DNA of 64,000 nucleotides from Castellaniella sp. MT123 (GTDB taxonomy: Bacteria; Pseudomonadota; Gammaproteobacteria; Burkholderiales; Burkholderiaceae_B), in the NCBI RefSeq assembly GCF_039614765.1, contig NZ_CP154879.1, forward strand, positions 3,302,679 through 3,366,678, written 5' to 3'. A program made the translations under genes and the position numbers. The stretch's first letter is position 1, and each line of letters begins with the position of its first letter. Under the pieces are notes generated by a model. It ran no database searches, was not told the origin of the DNA, and saw only the letters and a list, made by a program, of their open reading frames with translations. Shown piece after piece: positions 25,144 through 32,359 of the stretch.

Positions 25144-25683
25144 ATGAAAGACTATCTCGCGCTGCTGGGTACCCTGAATCAGAAAAGGTACGCGCTAAAT
25201 GGCGACTGCGTAAACCGTGCAAAGGACTTTACCCAGTTTGCGCAGTTGCCACCTAGCACAGAAAAAAGTGATTTCCAGGGGCCAGACGGTAAGTCAGCAA
25301 TCCCGGCTGCATCTCCAGACGAGGCCTTTACCCAGTTTGCGCAGTTGCCCCTTAGTGCAAAAAAAGTGAATGTGCACGCCGTCGTGGACCTTGCGAAACC
25401 AGGCACCGGGTCGGTTGCGACGACTGCGGTGGCCACGGTGAATGACTCGTCGCTACGCACCCAGGTACGCACGGATATGGCGGTCGGCAGGTCAGCTATC
25501 CCGCGATCTGATCTAGCTCGCGCCATCAAGTGGCGCCCCGTGGCGGACGCCTATTATCGGCACCATTTCGGATGTCTCCAATGCATTGCGGCCGGCCAAA
25601 ACGAGCATCTGGTCCGCTGCTTCACCGGCATGCTCCTGTGGGATGCGCTACAGAGCAGCCATTCGCAAGACACAGGAGGGTAA
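25144..25683 (+). CDS. Unknown protein carrying FTQFAQL repeats
   Basis: A 179-aa protein, unknown. The N-terminal third is built from two 33-residue units containing FTQFAQLP(P/L)S, which reflect a 99-bp DNA repeat. The C-terminus (HHFGCLQCIAAGQNEHLVRC) has a Cys/His cluster that could bind metal. The coding region may chiefly carry DNA repeats used as an origin. It sits three bases after the DUF3987 stop and six before SSB. Confidence 0.55.
   Translation: MKDYLALLGTLNQKRYALNGDCVNRAKDFTQFAQLPPSTEKSDFQGPDGKSAIPAASPDEAFTQFAQLPLSAKKVNVHAVVDLAKPGTGSVATTAVATVNDSSLRTQVRTDMAVGRSAIPRSDLARAIKWRPVADAYYRHHFGCLQCIAAGQNEHLVRCFTGMLLWDALQSSHSQDTGG
25204..25349. repeat. Iteron-like repeats inside the replication operon
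   Basis: TTTACCCAGTTTGCGCAGTT occurs at 25228-25247 and 25327-25346, 99 bp apart. Near-identity extends through TGCC and a following A-rich tract. An inverted relative (ACTGCG-AAAC-G-G-AAAG) lies at 25204-25223 and makes an imperfect palindrome with the first copy. The reverse complement is found twice near the integrase (11635-11711). Candidate origin or initiator sites. Confidence 0.65.
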
Positions 25684-25688
25684 GCGCG

Positions 25689-26024
25689 ATGATTGACGCA
25701 TTGATACAGGGCAAGCTCTACGGGACACCCAAGACTGGCATCGGGAAGAATAGCAACCCCTATACCACGGCGCTGCTGCGCGTGGCGACGGCGGCCGGGG
25801 ACATGCTCATGTGCAGCGTCATCTGCTTTGACGAGGCCGCGCAGTGCGTCCTGCAGGCGCTTGGCGATGGTGACTCAGTGGCGGTGACCGGCACCCTAAC
25901 CCCGAAGGTCTACCAGGCGAAGGATGGTACATCGAGGCCAGCCCTGGATCTAGTGGCGCAGGCGGTAATGACGCCGTACCAGGTCACGCGCAAGCGGCAG
26001 GCGGTGGAGCAGATCCATGAATGA
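25689..26024 (+). CDS. ssb: Single-stranded DNA-binding protein
   Basis: A 111-aa OB-fold protein starting MIDALIQGKLYGTPKTGIGK. It has the strand pattern NPYTTALLRVAT, VICFDEAAQCVLQALGDGDS, then VAVTGTLTPKVYQAKDGTSR. It lacks the long acidic tail of chromosomal SSB, as phage versions often do. It lies in the replication operon behind primase and DUF3987 and overlaps the next gene by 8 nt, consistent with protection of replication intermediates. Confidence 0.82.
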   Translation: MIDALIQGKLYGTPKTGIGKNSNPYTTALLRVATAAGDMLMCSVICFDEAAQCVLQALGDGDSVAVTGTLTPKVYQAKDGTSRPALDLVAQAVMTPYQVTRKRQAVEQIHE

Positions 26025-26307
26025 TTTGATGATCGCCTGTCCCACCGGCAAGCAACGAAGCGACGGTGACCCCGCTATGCGGGTATTGCTGCTGGCGATG
26101 CGCTGGGCACGGGCACGGGATGCGCGTCTGGTGGCGCAGAAAGCAAAGCGGGATGCAGAGGGGCGCGGCATTCTCTATGCCATGCGATCCGGTACCGATC
26201 AGACACTGACGGCAACACGGCGTGAAGAAGCACGGGCCAAGCGGCTGCTACTGGCTGCGTGCAAGACGATGATGGCGAGCCAACAGGTGGACGTAATCGA
26301 TGTGTGA
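26017..26307 (+). CDS. Unknown 96-aa basic protein
   Basis: Helical and arginine-rich (MRWARARDARLVAQKAKRDA). It overlaps SSB and ends the operon. No domain is recognised; basic character suggests nucleic-acid contact. The next 184 bp are gene-free and hold the second 32-bp repeat and iterons. Confidence 0.55.
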   Translation: MNDLMIACPTGKQRSDGDPAMRVLLLAMRWARARDARLVAQKAKRDAEGRGILYAMRSGTDQTLTATRREEARAKRLLLAACKTMMASQQVDVIDV

Positions 26308-26414
26308 GAAAACACGCTACAAGCGTGGGCGAGCGGTGACCGTCAGGCGAGGGCGTCTCGGGGAATCCTGGGGTTATCCCTGTGCGAGGGTCCTTCCCAG
26401 GGGGGGTCTAGCAC

Positions 26415-26446
26415 GCGGGCATTGCGCGCCGCGTTTTTTGACCAGC
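26415..26446 (+). repeat. 32-bp perfect repeat, copy 2 (cos-like candidate)
   Basis: Identical to 18641-18672. It lies 18 bp before the first of three GGTTTCA iterons and 46 bp before the terminase-small-subunit-like gene. In lambda-type phages the order cosN, cosB repeats, small terminase gene is the same. The GC-rich core TTGCGCGCCGCG has partial dyad symmetry. I infer a helper-type packaging site; it has not been tested. Confidence 0.65.
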
Positions 26447-26463
26447 GATAGGGATTGAAAATT

Positions 26464-26489
26464 GGTTTCAGGTTTCAAGTGAGGTTTCA
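26464..26489 (+). repeat. GGTTTCA iteron cluster (cosB-like)
   Basis: GGTTTCA occurs at 26464, 26471 and 26483, directly before the start codon of the terminase-like gene. Another direct copy lies in that gene at 26677, and inverted TGAAACC copies lie at 26698 and 26710 (GAAACC also at 26692). Such clusters are typical binding sites for a small terminase or an autoregulating DNA-binding protein. Confidence 0.65.
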
Positions 26490-26491
26490 GC

Positions 26492-27100
26492 ATGGCATTG
26501 GTCTCGAAGTCGGAATACGCGCGGATGCATGGCGTTTCGCATACGGCGGTGAACAAGTGGCAACGGGCCGGATGGCTTGTGATGCAAGGCTCTCGCGTGG
26601 ACGTGGACGCATCAGATGCGAAGCTCGTGCGATACCGCAATAGCGCCGATGGTCGGGCCTCGAAGTCACGCGGAAAGGTTTCAAAAAGGCCGAAACCTGA
26701 AACCGAAGTTGAAACCGTCGTGCCCGTGGTCGAGCTTCTCCCTGGTGAGTCGGTGGACGCCGCCGCTGAGCGTCTGACCGCCGGTACGACGATAGACCTG
26801 CAGATACCGGTCGAGGAAGCGAAGCGCATCAAAGAGGTGTACCTCGCGCTCTTGAACCGTTTGGACTATGAGCAGAAGTCTGGTGCACTTATCGAGCTGG
26901 CGGCCGCTGAACAAGTCGTCTTTGGCGCGTTCCGTGCACAGCGCGATTCGTGGCTCAACTGGCCGGTTCGGTTCGGGCCGATGGTGGCTGCTGACCTCGG
27001 TATCGAGGAGAGCGACCGCGTGACTGCCATACTCACGGATTACGTCCATCGGCAGCTTGAACAGCTTAGCAGTCCAGACGTGGACTTCACAGCGTCGTAG
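26492..27100 (+). CDS. Terminase small subunit-like DNA packaging protein
   Basis: A 202-aa protein. Its N-terminal helix-turn-helix (VSKSEYARMHGVSHTAVNKW, then QRAGWLVMQGSRVDVDASDA) is the Nu1-like DNA-binding domain of phage small terminases. A proline/acid linker follows, then helices (VEEAKRIKEVYLALLNRLDY) and a C-terminal segment with WLNWPVRFGPMVAADLG. GAGG at 26481-26484 supports the ATG at 26492. No large terminase gene follows, as expected if the island redirects a helper's packaging motor. Confidence 0.75.
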   Translation: MALVSKSEYARMHGVSHTAVNKWQRAGWLVMQGSRVDVDASDAKLVRYRNSADGRASKSRGKVSKRPKPETEVETVVPVVELLPGESVDAAAERLTAGTTIDLQIPVEEAKRIKEVYLALLNRLDYEQKSGALIELAAAEQVVFGAFRAQRDSWLNWPVRFGPMVAADLGIEESDRVTAILTDYVHRQLEQLSSPDVDFTAS

Positions 27101-27238
27101 GTTCACGATCTGAAGGCCTCGGTACGCAGCTTGCGGTACGCACGGAAAAGGCCATCACGGAGCCTGTGGCGCACCGCCGGTATTGGGCGGCGACGCGCAT
27201 ATACTTACAATTGCGGCAAGTGCCGCGAAAGGCGCGTC

Positions 27239-27664
27239 ATGAGCAATGTGTTGAGGTTTCCTGCCCGGCATCCGGTGATGACACTCGTCGTCGTGGCGTT
27301 GCTCGGGTTCTATGGCCTGTCGCCAGCGCCCAGCCTACGCGATGTCGCGTGCTATGCAATCGGCTGTCCGCTGAGTGCGGAATCCGCACAGGCGAATGTC
27401 CTGCCGCTTCTGCGGCAGAAGTTCGCAACGGCTCCGCTGGATCGATTCGGCTTCACTGTCGAGGACACGCGCCTCATCCACAAGCAGGGCAATGAGTACA
27501 CCGGAGTCGCAAACGTGAAGACGCGTGACGGCTCGGTTGAGCAGGTCCCAATCGACGTCATGTACGACGGGAAGACCGTCATGTACACGATCTCGGCAGG
27601 CGGCGTGTCGGCCCTTGTGGGAAGTGTGTTCGCACAGACTTTCAAGGATGCTCTTGGCCAGTAA
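27239..27664 (+). CDS. Unknown membrane-anchored protein
   Basis: A 141-aa protein with one N-terminal transmembrane segment or signal anchor (HPVMTLVVVALLGFYGLSPA). The likely periplasmic domain carries two cysteines close together (CYAIGC), and beta-rich ANVKTRDGSVEQVPIDVMYD follows. No family is recognised. It could be a superinfection-exclusion or cargo protein. It stands alone 138 bp after the terminase-like gene. Confidence 0.6.
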   Translation: MSNVLRFPARHPVMTLVVVALLGFYGLSPAPSLRDVACYAIGCPLSAESAQANVLPLLRQKFATAPLDRFGFTVEDTRLIHKQGNEYTGVANVKTRDGSVEQVPIDVMYDGKTVMYTISAGGVSALVGSVFAQTFKDALGQ

Positions 27665-27683
27665 GAGGCAGTGCAAGAGCAGG

Positions 27684-27818
27684 GTGGACAATTTTGATAC
27701 GGTAGCGCGACAAGTCGTCTGCAACGCTCGGAGGGCAGCGCGGGTCGTGGGACTTGCTGTTGCGGCTGGTGCCGGGTTCGTCCATCAACGGTGGATGAAC
27801 AATAAACCCATCCCTTGA
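27684..27818 (+). CDS. Possible small hydrophobic peptide
   Basis: A GTG at 27684 opens a 44-codon frame (VDNFDTVARQVVCNARRAAR) ending in a short hydrophobic segment VVGLAVAAGAGFVHQRW. It follows the membrane protein by 19 nt on the same strand. Support is limited to position and composition. Confidence 0.3.
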   Translation: MDNFDTVARQVVCNARRAARVVGLAVAAGAGFVHQRWMNNKPIP

Positions 27819-28318
27819 TTCGCCGCTATACCGACTCTCTCAAACAGTTCATGGGGTGCGATTTGCAATCCACCCCTTTAAGACGGCCGGCGACGGCGCG
27901 ATCGATAGCGCACCCCCCCTCACGCACTACTAGATTAAGCGCTGGCGGGGGCCCCTCACGCCTAACTGTGGGTTTCGGAGTGTGCCGCGATGGTGCTGGT
28001 CTCCCCGATTGTGTGCATTGCGCCATGAGCAGTGCGCAATGCGTTTTGCGCAAAGCATCAGTGGTGACGGCTGTTCGTAGTGAAGGAAGAGCCTGGCAAC
28101 CACCTGGTGCTCGCAATACGACGATTCGCGTCGGAGCATCGCCGTGCAGCTTGGGAGCTGCTGAAAGGTGAAAGGCCCCGATTATGGGGTAGAGCCGCAG
28201 TGGCTGGTCAGAGGATGCCGAAAGAGGGCTAGCGTTTGCCGATTGTCCTACCTGTGTCCTACGGAAGGTCAGACCTACGGGAGATCAAAAACCGGAAATT
28301 CGTAGTCCCTTGATTCTA
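27819..28318. other. Gene-free right end of island 1
   Basis: 500 bp without a convincing gene. Short open frames exist on both strands but none has an SD or known motif. The right half holds the paired arm-type octamers (28244-28262), and the end abuts the right attachment repeat. The rest shows nothing I can assign. Confidence 0.6.
28244..28262 (+). repeat. Right integrase arm-type site pair
   Basis: TGTCCTAC at 28244-28251 and 28255-28262, with the same 11-bp period and orientation as the pair at 10168-10186. It lies 56 bp inside the right attachment repeat. Confidence 0.6.
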
Positions 28319-28368
28319 TTGGTCGGGGCGACATGATTCGAACATGCGACCCTCTGCTCCCAAAGCAG
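28319..28368. repeat. Island 1 attachment repeat, right copy (within tRNA-Pro)
   Basis: A 50-bp repeat forming the 3' half of the intact tRNA-Pro gene, matching 9990-10039 with one mismatch. The island thus restores the tRNA 3' end on integration, as P4-like elements do. The crossover should lie within the anticodon-to-T-arm region. Confidence 0.9.
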
Positions 28369-28396
28369 ATGCGCTACCAGGCTGCGCTACGCCCCG
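28320..28396 (-). tRNA. tRNA-Pro(TGG)
   Basis: Read on the minus strand it starts CGGGGCGTAGCGCAGCCTGG and ends CGCCCCG-A-CCA with the CCA encoded. The anticodon loop CTTTGGGAG gives TGG. The cloverleaf is complete: the acceptor CGGGGCG/CGCCCCG pairs fully and the T-loop GTTCGAATC is present. It is the integration target of island 1. Confidence 0.96.
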
Positions 28397-28436
28397 ACTG
28401 AAATCAGAACGGAAAATTCTACCATGATCGTCAAGG

Positions 28437-30335
28437 TCACCCGGGCGTGACGCGACGCAGCTCGGGCAGCGTATGCGCCTGATGGCGATAGGCCCAGGTG
28501 GGCCAGAGCGCGTGGGCCAGGGCGATCCGGCCCAGTTCGGGGTCGGTGTCCAGCGGCGTGTAGGTGTCCGGCGCGGCATAGCGAAAGAAGATCGGCGCCT
28601 GGTGTGGTTCCAGCACGGCCAGCGTGTCTTCGCGCAGGTAGCCGTAGTGGTCCTCGTACTGCATCATGGCGCGTCCGCCCGTGCCCGGGCGGGTCAGGTC
28701 GTGGCCGATCATGGGGTGGGCGTCGTCGATGCCGATCAGCGACAGCAGGGTGGTGGGCAGATCGATCTGACTGATGACGCGGGAGTCCTGCCGTGGTTCG
28801 ACCCCGGCGCCCAGGATCAGGGCGGGGATGTGGAAATGCCGCAGAGGGATGCGCTGGGCGCCACCCACGCGGGCGTCGTGATCCGCGACAATCAGGAACA
28901 CGGTGTCTCGCCAGTAGTCGCTGGCGCGCGCCTGTTCGAAGAAACGGCCGATGGCCCAGTCCGCATACCGGACCGAGTTCTGGACAGTGGCCGGGTTCCC
29001 GTCGACCGGGATGCGTCCGGCCGGATATTCCCAGGGCGTGTGATTGGTGACGGAAAATGCCAGATGCAGGGTGGGCTGATCGCGCGACTGCGACAGCAGT
29101 GCGTGCAGCTTGTCGAACATGTCCTCGTCGCTGGCGCCCCAGGTACCCACGAAAGCGGGGGATTCAAACGTCGGCAGATCGTGCAGTTCGTCGAAACCGT
29201 TGCCCAGGAAGAAGCTCTTCATGTTGTCGAAATGGGCTTCGCCGCCATAGATGAATCGCGAACGGTAGCCGTGGCGGCGCAGCAGCTGGGCCAGGGTGAA
29301 GAAATGGCTTTGCGCGTCGGTCAGTCGCAGCGCGGCATCGGACAGAGTGGGGGGGAAGCCGGCGGTCACAGCTTCCAGGCCGCGTACTGACCGGGTGCCG
29401 GTGGCGTAAGCCCGGGTGAAGTTCCAGCCTGTCGCCGCCAGCGTGTCCAGGCAGGGTGTCAACCCCGCGCCCCCCAGATTGCCGACGTACTGCGCACCCA
29501 GGCTTTCCTCGACGATCAGCACCAGATTGCGGGGTCTCGCGGGCCGCTGGCTGGCGGGCTGGGGATGCAGGGTCGGCAGTTCCGGCGGACCGGGCGGGAT
29601 GCCGGCCTGTTCGCGGATGATGGTGTGCAGGGTATCGTCGGGCAGATCGCCGTAGACGTCCGCCGCCGACCGTTCATTCTTGATGGCGTACAGGGCGAAC
29701 AGCACGCTGTACAGGGAATTCAGCGGCAGGGTATTGAGCAGGCTGTCTCCGCACCAGGCAACGGAGGCGGGGTTGATGGGGCGGTGGCCCAGCGAGCCGC
29801 GGATGGCCAGGATGATGGCTGCCCCGATCACGAAGGTCAGGACGATGCGCCAGGGCCAGGCGGGCAGGGGATCGGGTGTCGCGTTCGCAAACAGGACATG
29901 GCCCAGCCAGGCAGCCAGCGTCAGGACGATCACGGCGGCCGCCAGCACGGGCTTGTAGCCTTTCCAGAGCATGCCGAAGACTTCCTTCGGGTACTTCAGG
30001 TAGTCCAGGTACAGGCGGTTGGGTCGGCTGTCGTATTCCTGGATGAATTGCGGGGTGGAGATTTCCAGCAGGACGAACAGCAGCCAGACGATCTGCAGCC
30101 AGATCCCGGCCGCGAGGATGGCGCCTGGCTGATCGGCCAGCCAGGGGGCGAGCAGAGCCGGAACGCCCGCCCACATCGCAACCTGGTTCAGGTCGATGCG
30201 CAGTCCCCAGCGCAGGATGGGCCAGGGGCCGCCCGCCGCCTTCACGCGGGGCCAGAGCCAGAGGGTCAGCAGCAGACGGCTGCCCGTCAGCAGGATCAGG
30301 AGGGCCAGAATGAAAATGCCGATCTGGGTGAACAT
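28437..30335 (-). CDS. LTA synthase/OpgB-type membrane sulfatase
   Basis: A 632-aa inner-membrane protein with about five transmembrane helices in the first 220 residues and an alkaline-phosphatase-fold domain facing the periplasm. Visible are the metal-site start NLVLIVEESLGAQY, the catalytic threonine region YATGTRSVRGLEAV, the motif FSVTNHTPWEYP, and DTVFLIVADHDARVGG near the end. Family members transfer phosphoglycerol or phosphoethanolamine to glycans or lipids. AAGGAA lies before the ATG at 30335. The gene follows pldA on the same strand with a 37-bp gap, suggesting an envelope operon. Confidence 0.88.
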   Translation of the reverse strand: MFTQIGIFILALLILLTGSRLLLTLWLWPRVKAAGGPWPILRWGLRIDLNQVAMWAGVPALLAPWLADQPGAILAAGIWLQIVWLLFVLLEISTPQFIQEYDSRPNRLYLDYLKYPKEVFGMLWKGYKPVLAAAVIVLTLAAWLGHVLFANATPDPLPAWPWRIVLTFVIGAAIILAIRGSLGHRPINPASVAWCGDSLLNTLPLNSLYSVLFALYAIKNERSAADVYGDLPDDTLHTIIREQAGIPPGPPELPTLHPQPASQRPARPRNLVLIVEESLGAQYVGNLGGAGLTPCLDTLAATGWNFTRAYATGTRSVRGLEAVTAGFPPTLSDAALRLTDAQSHFFTLAQLLRRHGYRSRFIYGGEAHFDNMKSFFLGNGFDELHDLPTFESPAFVGTWGASDEDMFDKLHALLSQSRDQPTLHLAFSVTNHTPWEYPAGRIPVDGNPATVQNSVRYADWAIGRFFEQARASDYWRDTVFLIVADHDARVGGAQRIPLRHFHIPALILGAGVEPRQDSRVISQIDLPTTLLSLIGIDDAHPMIGHDLTRPGTGGRAMMQYEDHYGYLREDTLAVLEPHQAPIFFRYAAPDTYTPLDTDPELGRIALAHALWPTWAYRHQAHTLPELRRVTPG

Positions 30336-30372
30336 GCGTCGTGAATTCCTTAAGTGGCCGGTTGAGTCCGAC

Positions 30373-31644
30373 TCACGGGACCAGGGCGATGCCGATCCGC
30401 AATTGCGGATCGTACTTGCGGTCGTAGCCCAGCAGGGTCTCGCCGTAACCACGGAAGTATTGCACGTACAGGTAGCCGTTCATGTTCAGGAAGGTGCGTC
30501 TGAGCGGCCAGGCGGCTTCCAGCTGCGTGGCATTGCGCCCGCCGGTTCCCTGGCGGTACAGCCCCGACAGGACCAGCCCGTCGTCCTGCGCCCAGCGCAG
30601 CTTCCAGTCCACGCGCCCCAGTGAATCCGGATAATGCATGTCGTGGTCGGTCCCGACGTAGGCCTTGAACCGGGGCAGGAAGCTCAGTGTGCTGCCGCCG
30701 TCGAACCGGTGGTTGAACTCGGGCTGGACGTAGAAGTCGTTCAGCGAGCGGGAAGCGTCGCCGTCCTTGCCGTTGGACTTGTGCTCCAGGCCCGCGTTCA
30801 GGCCCAGCGACCAGCGCTTGTTGGCGGTTTCCCACAGCGCGTCGCGCGCCCAGAAGAGACTGGGATTGTAGGTCGTGTCCACGAAGGGGATGGAATCCGA
30901 ATGCAAATCCCAGAGCGAAGTCTGCGTGTAGCCGAAATACCAGTTGTCCATGAAGTGCGGCTTGGCCGGGTCTTCGGGGCTGAACAGGCGGTACTTGAAA
31001 CTGACCTGGAACCGGGCGGTGGCGCCATCGGTGCGGCCCGCGATGAAGTAGATCGGGTCGTAGGGTGAGATCGCGTTGCGAAAGGTGTCGAAGGGCGATA
31101 GGCCGCTCGATGCCGTTGTGGCCCCGCGTTGGGCGGCTGTTGGGCTTGCCGTCGATGCGGCCAGGCCCGAAGCGAGTCTGCCTGGTGGCGTTATTGCGCT
31201 GGTGGAACCGGCCGCCAGCGACGGGCTGCCCGCGGCTGGCGCTTGGGTTTCGCCGACCCGCAGCGCCAATAAGGTGTCGGCTGCGCCGTCCAGCCGCAGG
31301 GTGAGCAGGCCGTGCGCATCCGCCGGGACCGATCCGCTCCAGATCATGCGGGTGAAGGTATTGACCGGCAGATCCACGGCATCGGACGAGGTTCGCAGCT
31401 GAAAGTGCGCCGGCGTGGTGTGGCCCCGCGCGTCGATCCACTGACCGTTCAATTCGCGCGCGATCGGGCTGGCCAGCGGGTTGCCGGTGTCGTTGGCCAG
31501 CAGCCCTTGGATGTCGATGACGGCGCCCGGCGCGGCCTGCGCGCTGGACAGCCGCAGGACCAGTTCGGCCTGGGCGACAGGAGCCATGGTCAGCAGCAAC
31601 AGGGCCGACAGGAAGAACAGGCGAACAAGGCGCGAAGCGTGCAT
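30373..31644 (-). CDS. pldA: Outer membrane phospholipase A
   Basis: A 423-aa outer-membrane phospholipase. The signal peptide (LFFLSALLLLTMAPVAQA) is followed by an unusual N-terminal region of about 170 residues rich in Ala/Thr/Ser. The PldA barrel then begins near SPYDPIYFIAG. The catalytic His-Ser signature EHKSNGKDG (about H288 and S290) and the strand DFYVQPEFNHRFDG are present, and it ends with aromatic strand LRIGIALVP. It hydrolyses phospholipids in the outer leaflet after membrane damage. The N-terminal extension is longer than in E. coli PldA but common in betaproteobacteria. Confidence 0.9.
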   Translation of the reverse strand: MHASRLVRLFFLSALLLLTMAPVAQAELVLRLSSAQAAPGAVIDIQGLLANDTGNPLASPIARELNGQWIDARGHTTPAHFQLRTSSDAVDLPVNTFTRMIWSGSVPADAHGLLTLRLDGAADTLLALRVGETQAPAAGSPSLAAGSTSAITPPGRLASGLAASTASPTAAQRGATTASSGLSPFDTFRNAISPYDPIYFIAGRTDGATARFQVSFKYRLFSPEDPAKPHFMDNWYFGYTQTSLWDLHSDSIPFVDTTYNPSLFWARDALWETANKRWSLGLNAGLEHKSNGKDGDASRSLNDFYVQPEFNHRFDGGSTLSFLPRFKAYVGTDHDMHYPDSLGRVDWKLRWAQDDGLVLSGLYRQGTGGRNATQLEAAWPLRRTFLNMNGYLYVQYFRGYGETLLGYDRKYDPQLRIGIALVP

Positions 31645-31756
31645 TGAAATCAGGATGGCGGACTATGCGCGAAACTGTAGCATCTGTGCCATTCAGCCTA
31701 ACGCGTCGCCGCCACAAATACCCGGAGAATCGGTAACAGAACGGATCCGTCGGCGA

Positions 31757-32124
31757 GGGGATCAAGCCGGCCTCGCACAGACATTGCAAGTGCATCGACA
31801 TCAGGGCGGGATCCTCATCGCGCAACACCCTGTCGACGAGGCCCGCGCGCAGCTGCGACGTTACCAGCGCCAGGTGGCGAACGATCTCAACGCCTTGCGC
31901 CTGCTGGTCGGTGGGCCTCTGCCCACCGATTTGCCGTCGGGTCTGAATATCCAGGATGTCGTCCTGGCCCAGATGTCCTGGATGCGCAACGGCTGCTGTT
32001 TGCTTCACAGCAACGATTGATCACGGACCGGCTTGCGCAACTGAGCAGCGAGATCGCCCTGTACAAGGCCCTGGGCGGCGGCTGGCAGGAAATGGCCCTG
32101 ACGGCAGCGGGCGCGGGACGGTGA
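31757..32124 (+). pseudogene. Remnant of a NodT/OprM-type outer membrane efflux channel
   Basis: Frame 1 (31757 to about 31977) reads [20 protein letters not shown], then [20 protein letters not shown] and IQDVVLA. That is the mid part of a TolC-family lipoprotein. From about 31978 the other frame reads [20 protein letters not shown], then [16 protein letters not shown] to a stop at 32124, the true C-terminus of the family. About 250 codons between are missing, so this is an internal-deletion pseudogene without a start. The rest of 31645-32212 is gene-free. Confidence 0.72.
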
Positions 32125-32212
32125 GAACATCGACTAACCGGATTGCACGTTAGAATTCAGGGTTCACAGGCAGGAAACAGGCGCCGCACGCGGTGCCCCA
32201 TACCCTGCCTGA

Positions 32213-32289
32213 CCGCCCTTAGCTCAGTTGGATAGAGCAACGGCCTTCTAAGCCGTAGGTCACTGGTTCGAATCCAGTAGGGCGGACCA
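32213..32289 (+). tRNA. tRNA-Arg(TCT)
   Basis: Begins CCGCCCTTAGCTCAGTTGGA and ends AGGGCGG-A-CCA. The acceptor pairs fully, the anticodon loop CCTTCTAAG gives TCT, and the T-loop GTTCGAATC is present. It closely resembles E. coli argU. Confidence 0.96.
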
Positions 32290-32359
32290 AAAGCCTACAG
32301 TCCGGGGCGCTCCTCAAGGCTCTTGTGCACGAGTGTGCTGTAGAGATGAATGAACGGTG

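Larger units (their letters stand above)
9990..28368. mobile_element. Island 1: tRNA-Pro integrated phage satellite-like element
   Basis: About 18.4 kb bounded by 50-bp direct repeats (9990-10039 and 28319-28368, one mismatch) that represent the 3' half of tRNA-Pro. Inside are a tyrosine integrase next to the left end and an AlpA/Rha/primase/DUF3987/SSB replication module. Also present are a terminase-small-subunit-like gene, a tape measure protein and small unknown genes. No large terminase, portal, capsid or lysis gene is visible. This fits a phage satellite depending on a helper; a heavily deleted prophage is the alternative. Confidence 0.85.

Noticed and set aside
27826..28116. 96-codon minus-strand frame at the right end of island 1
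   Set aside because: No SD, no domain and unusual composition; a chance frame in a gene-free stretch.
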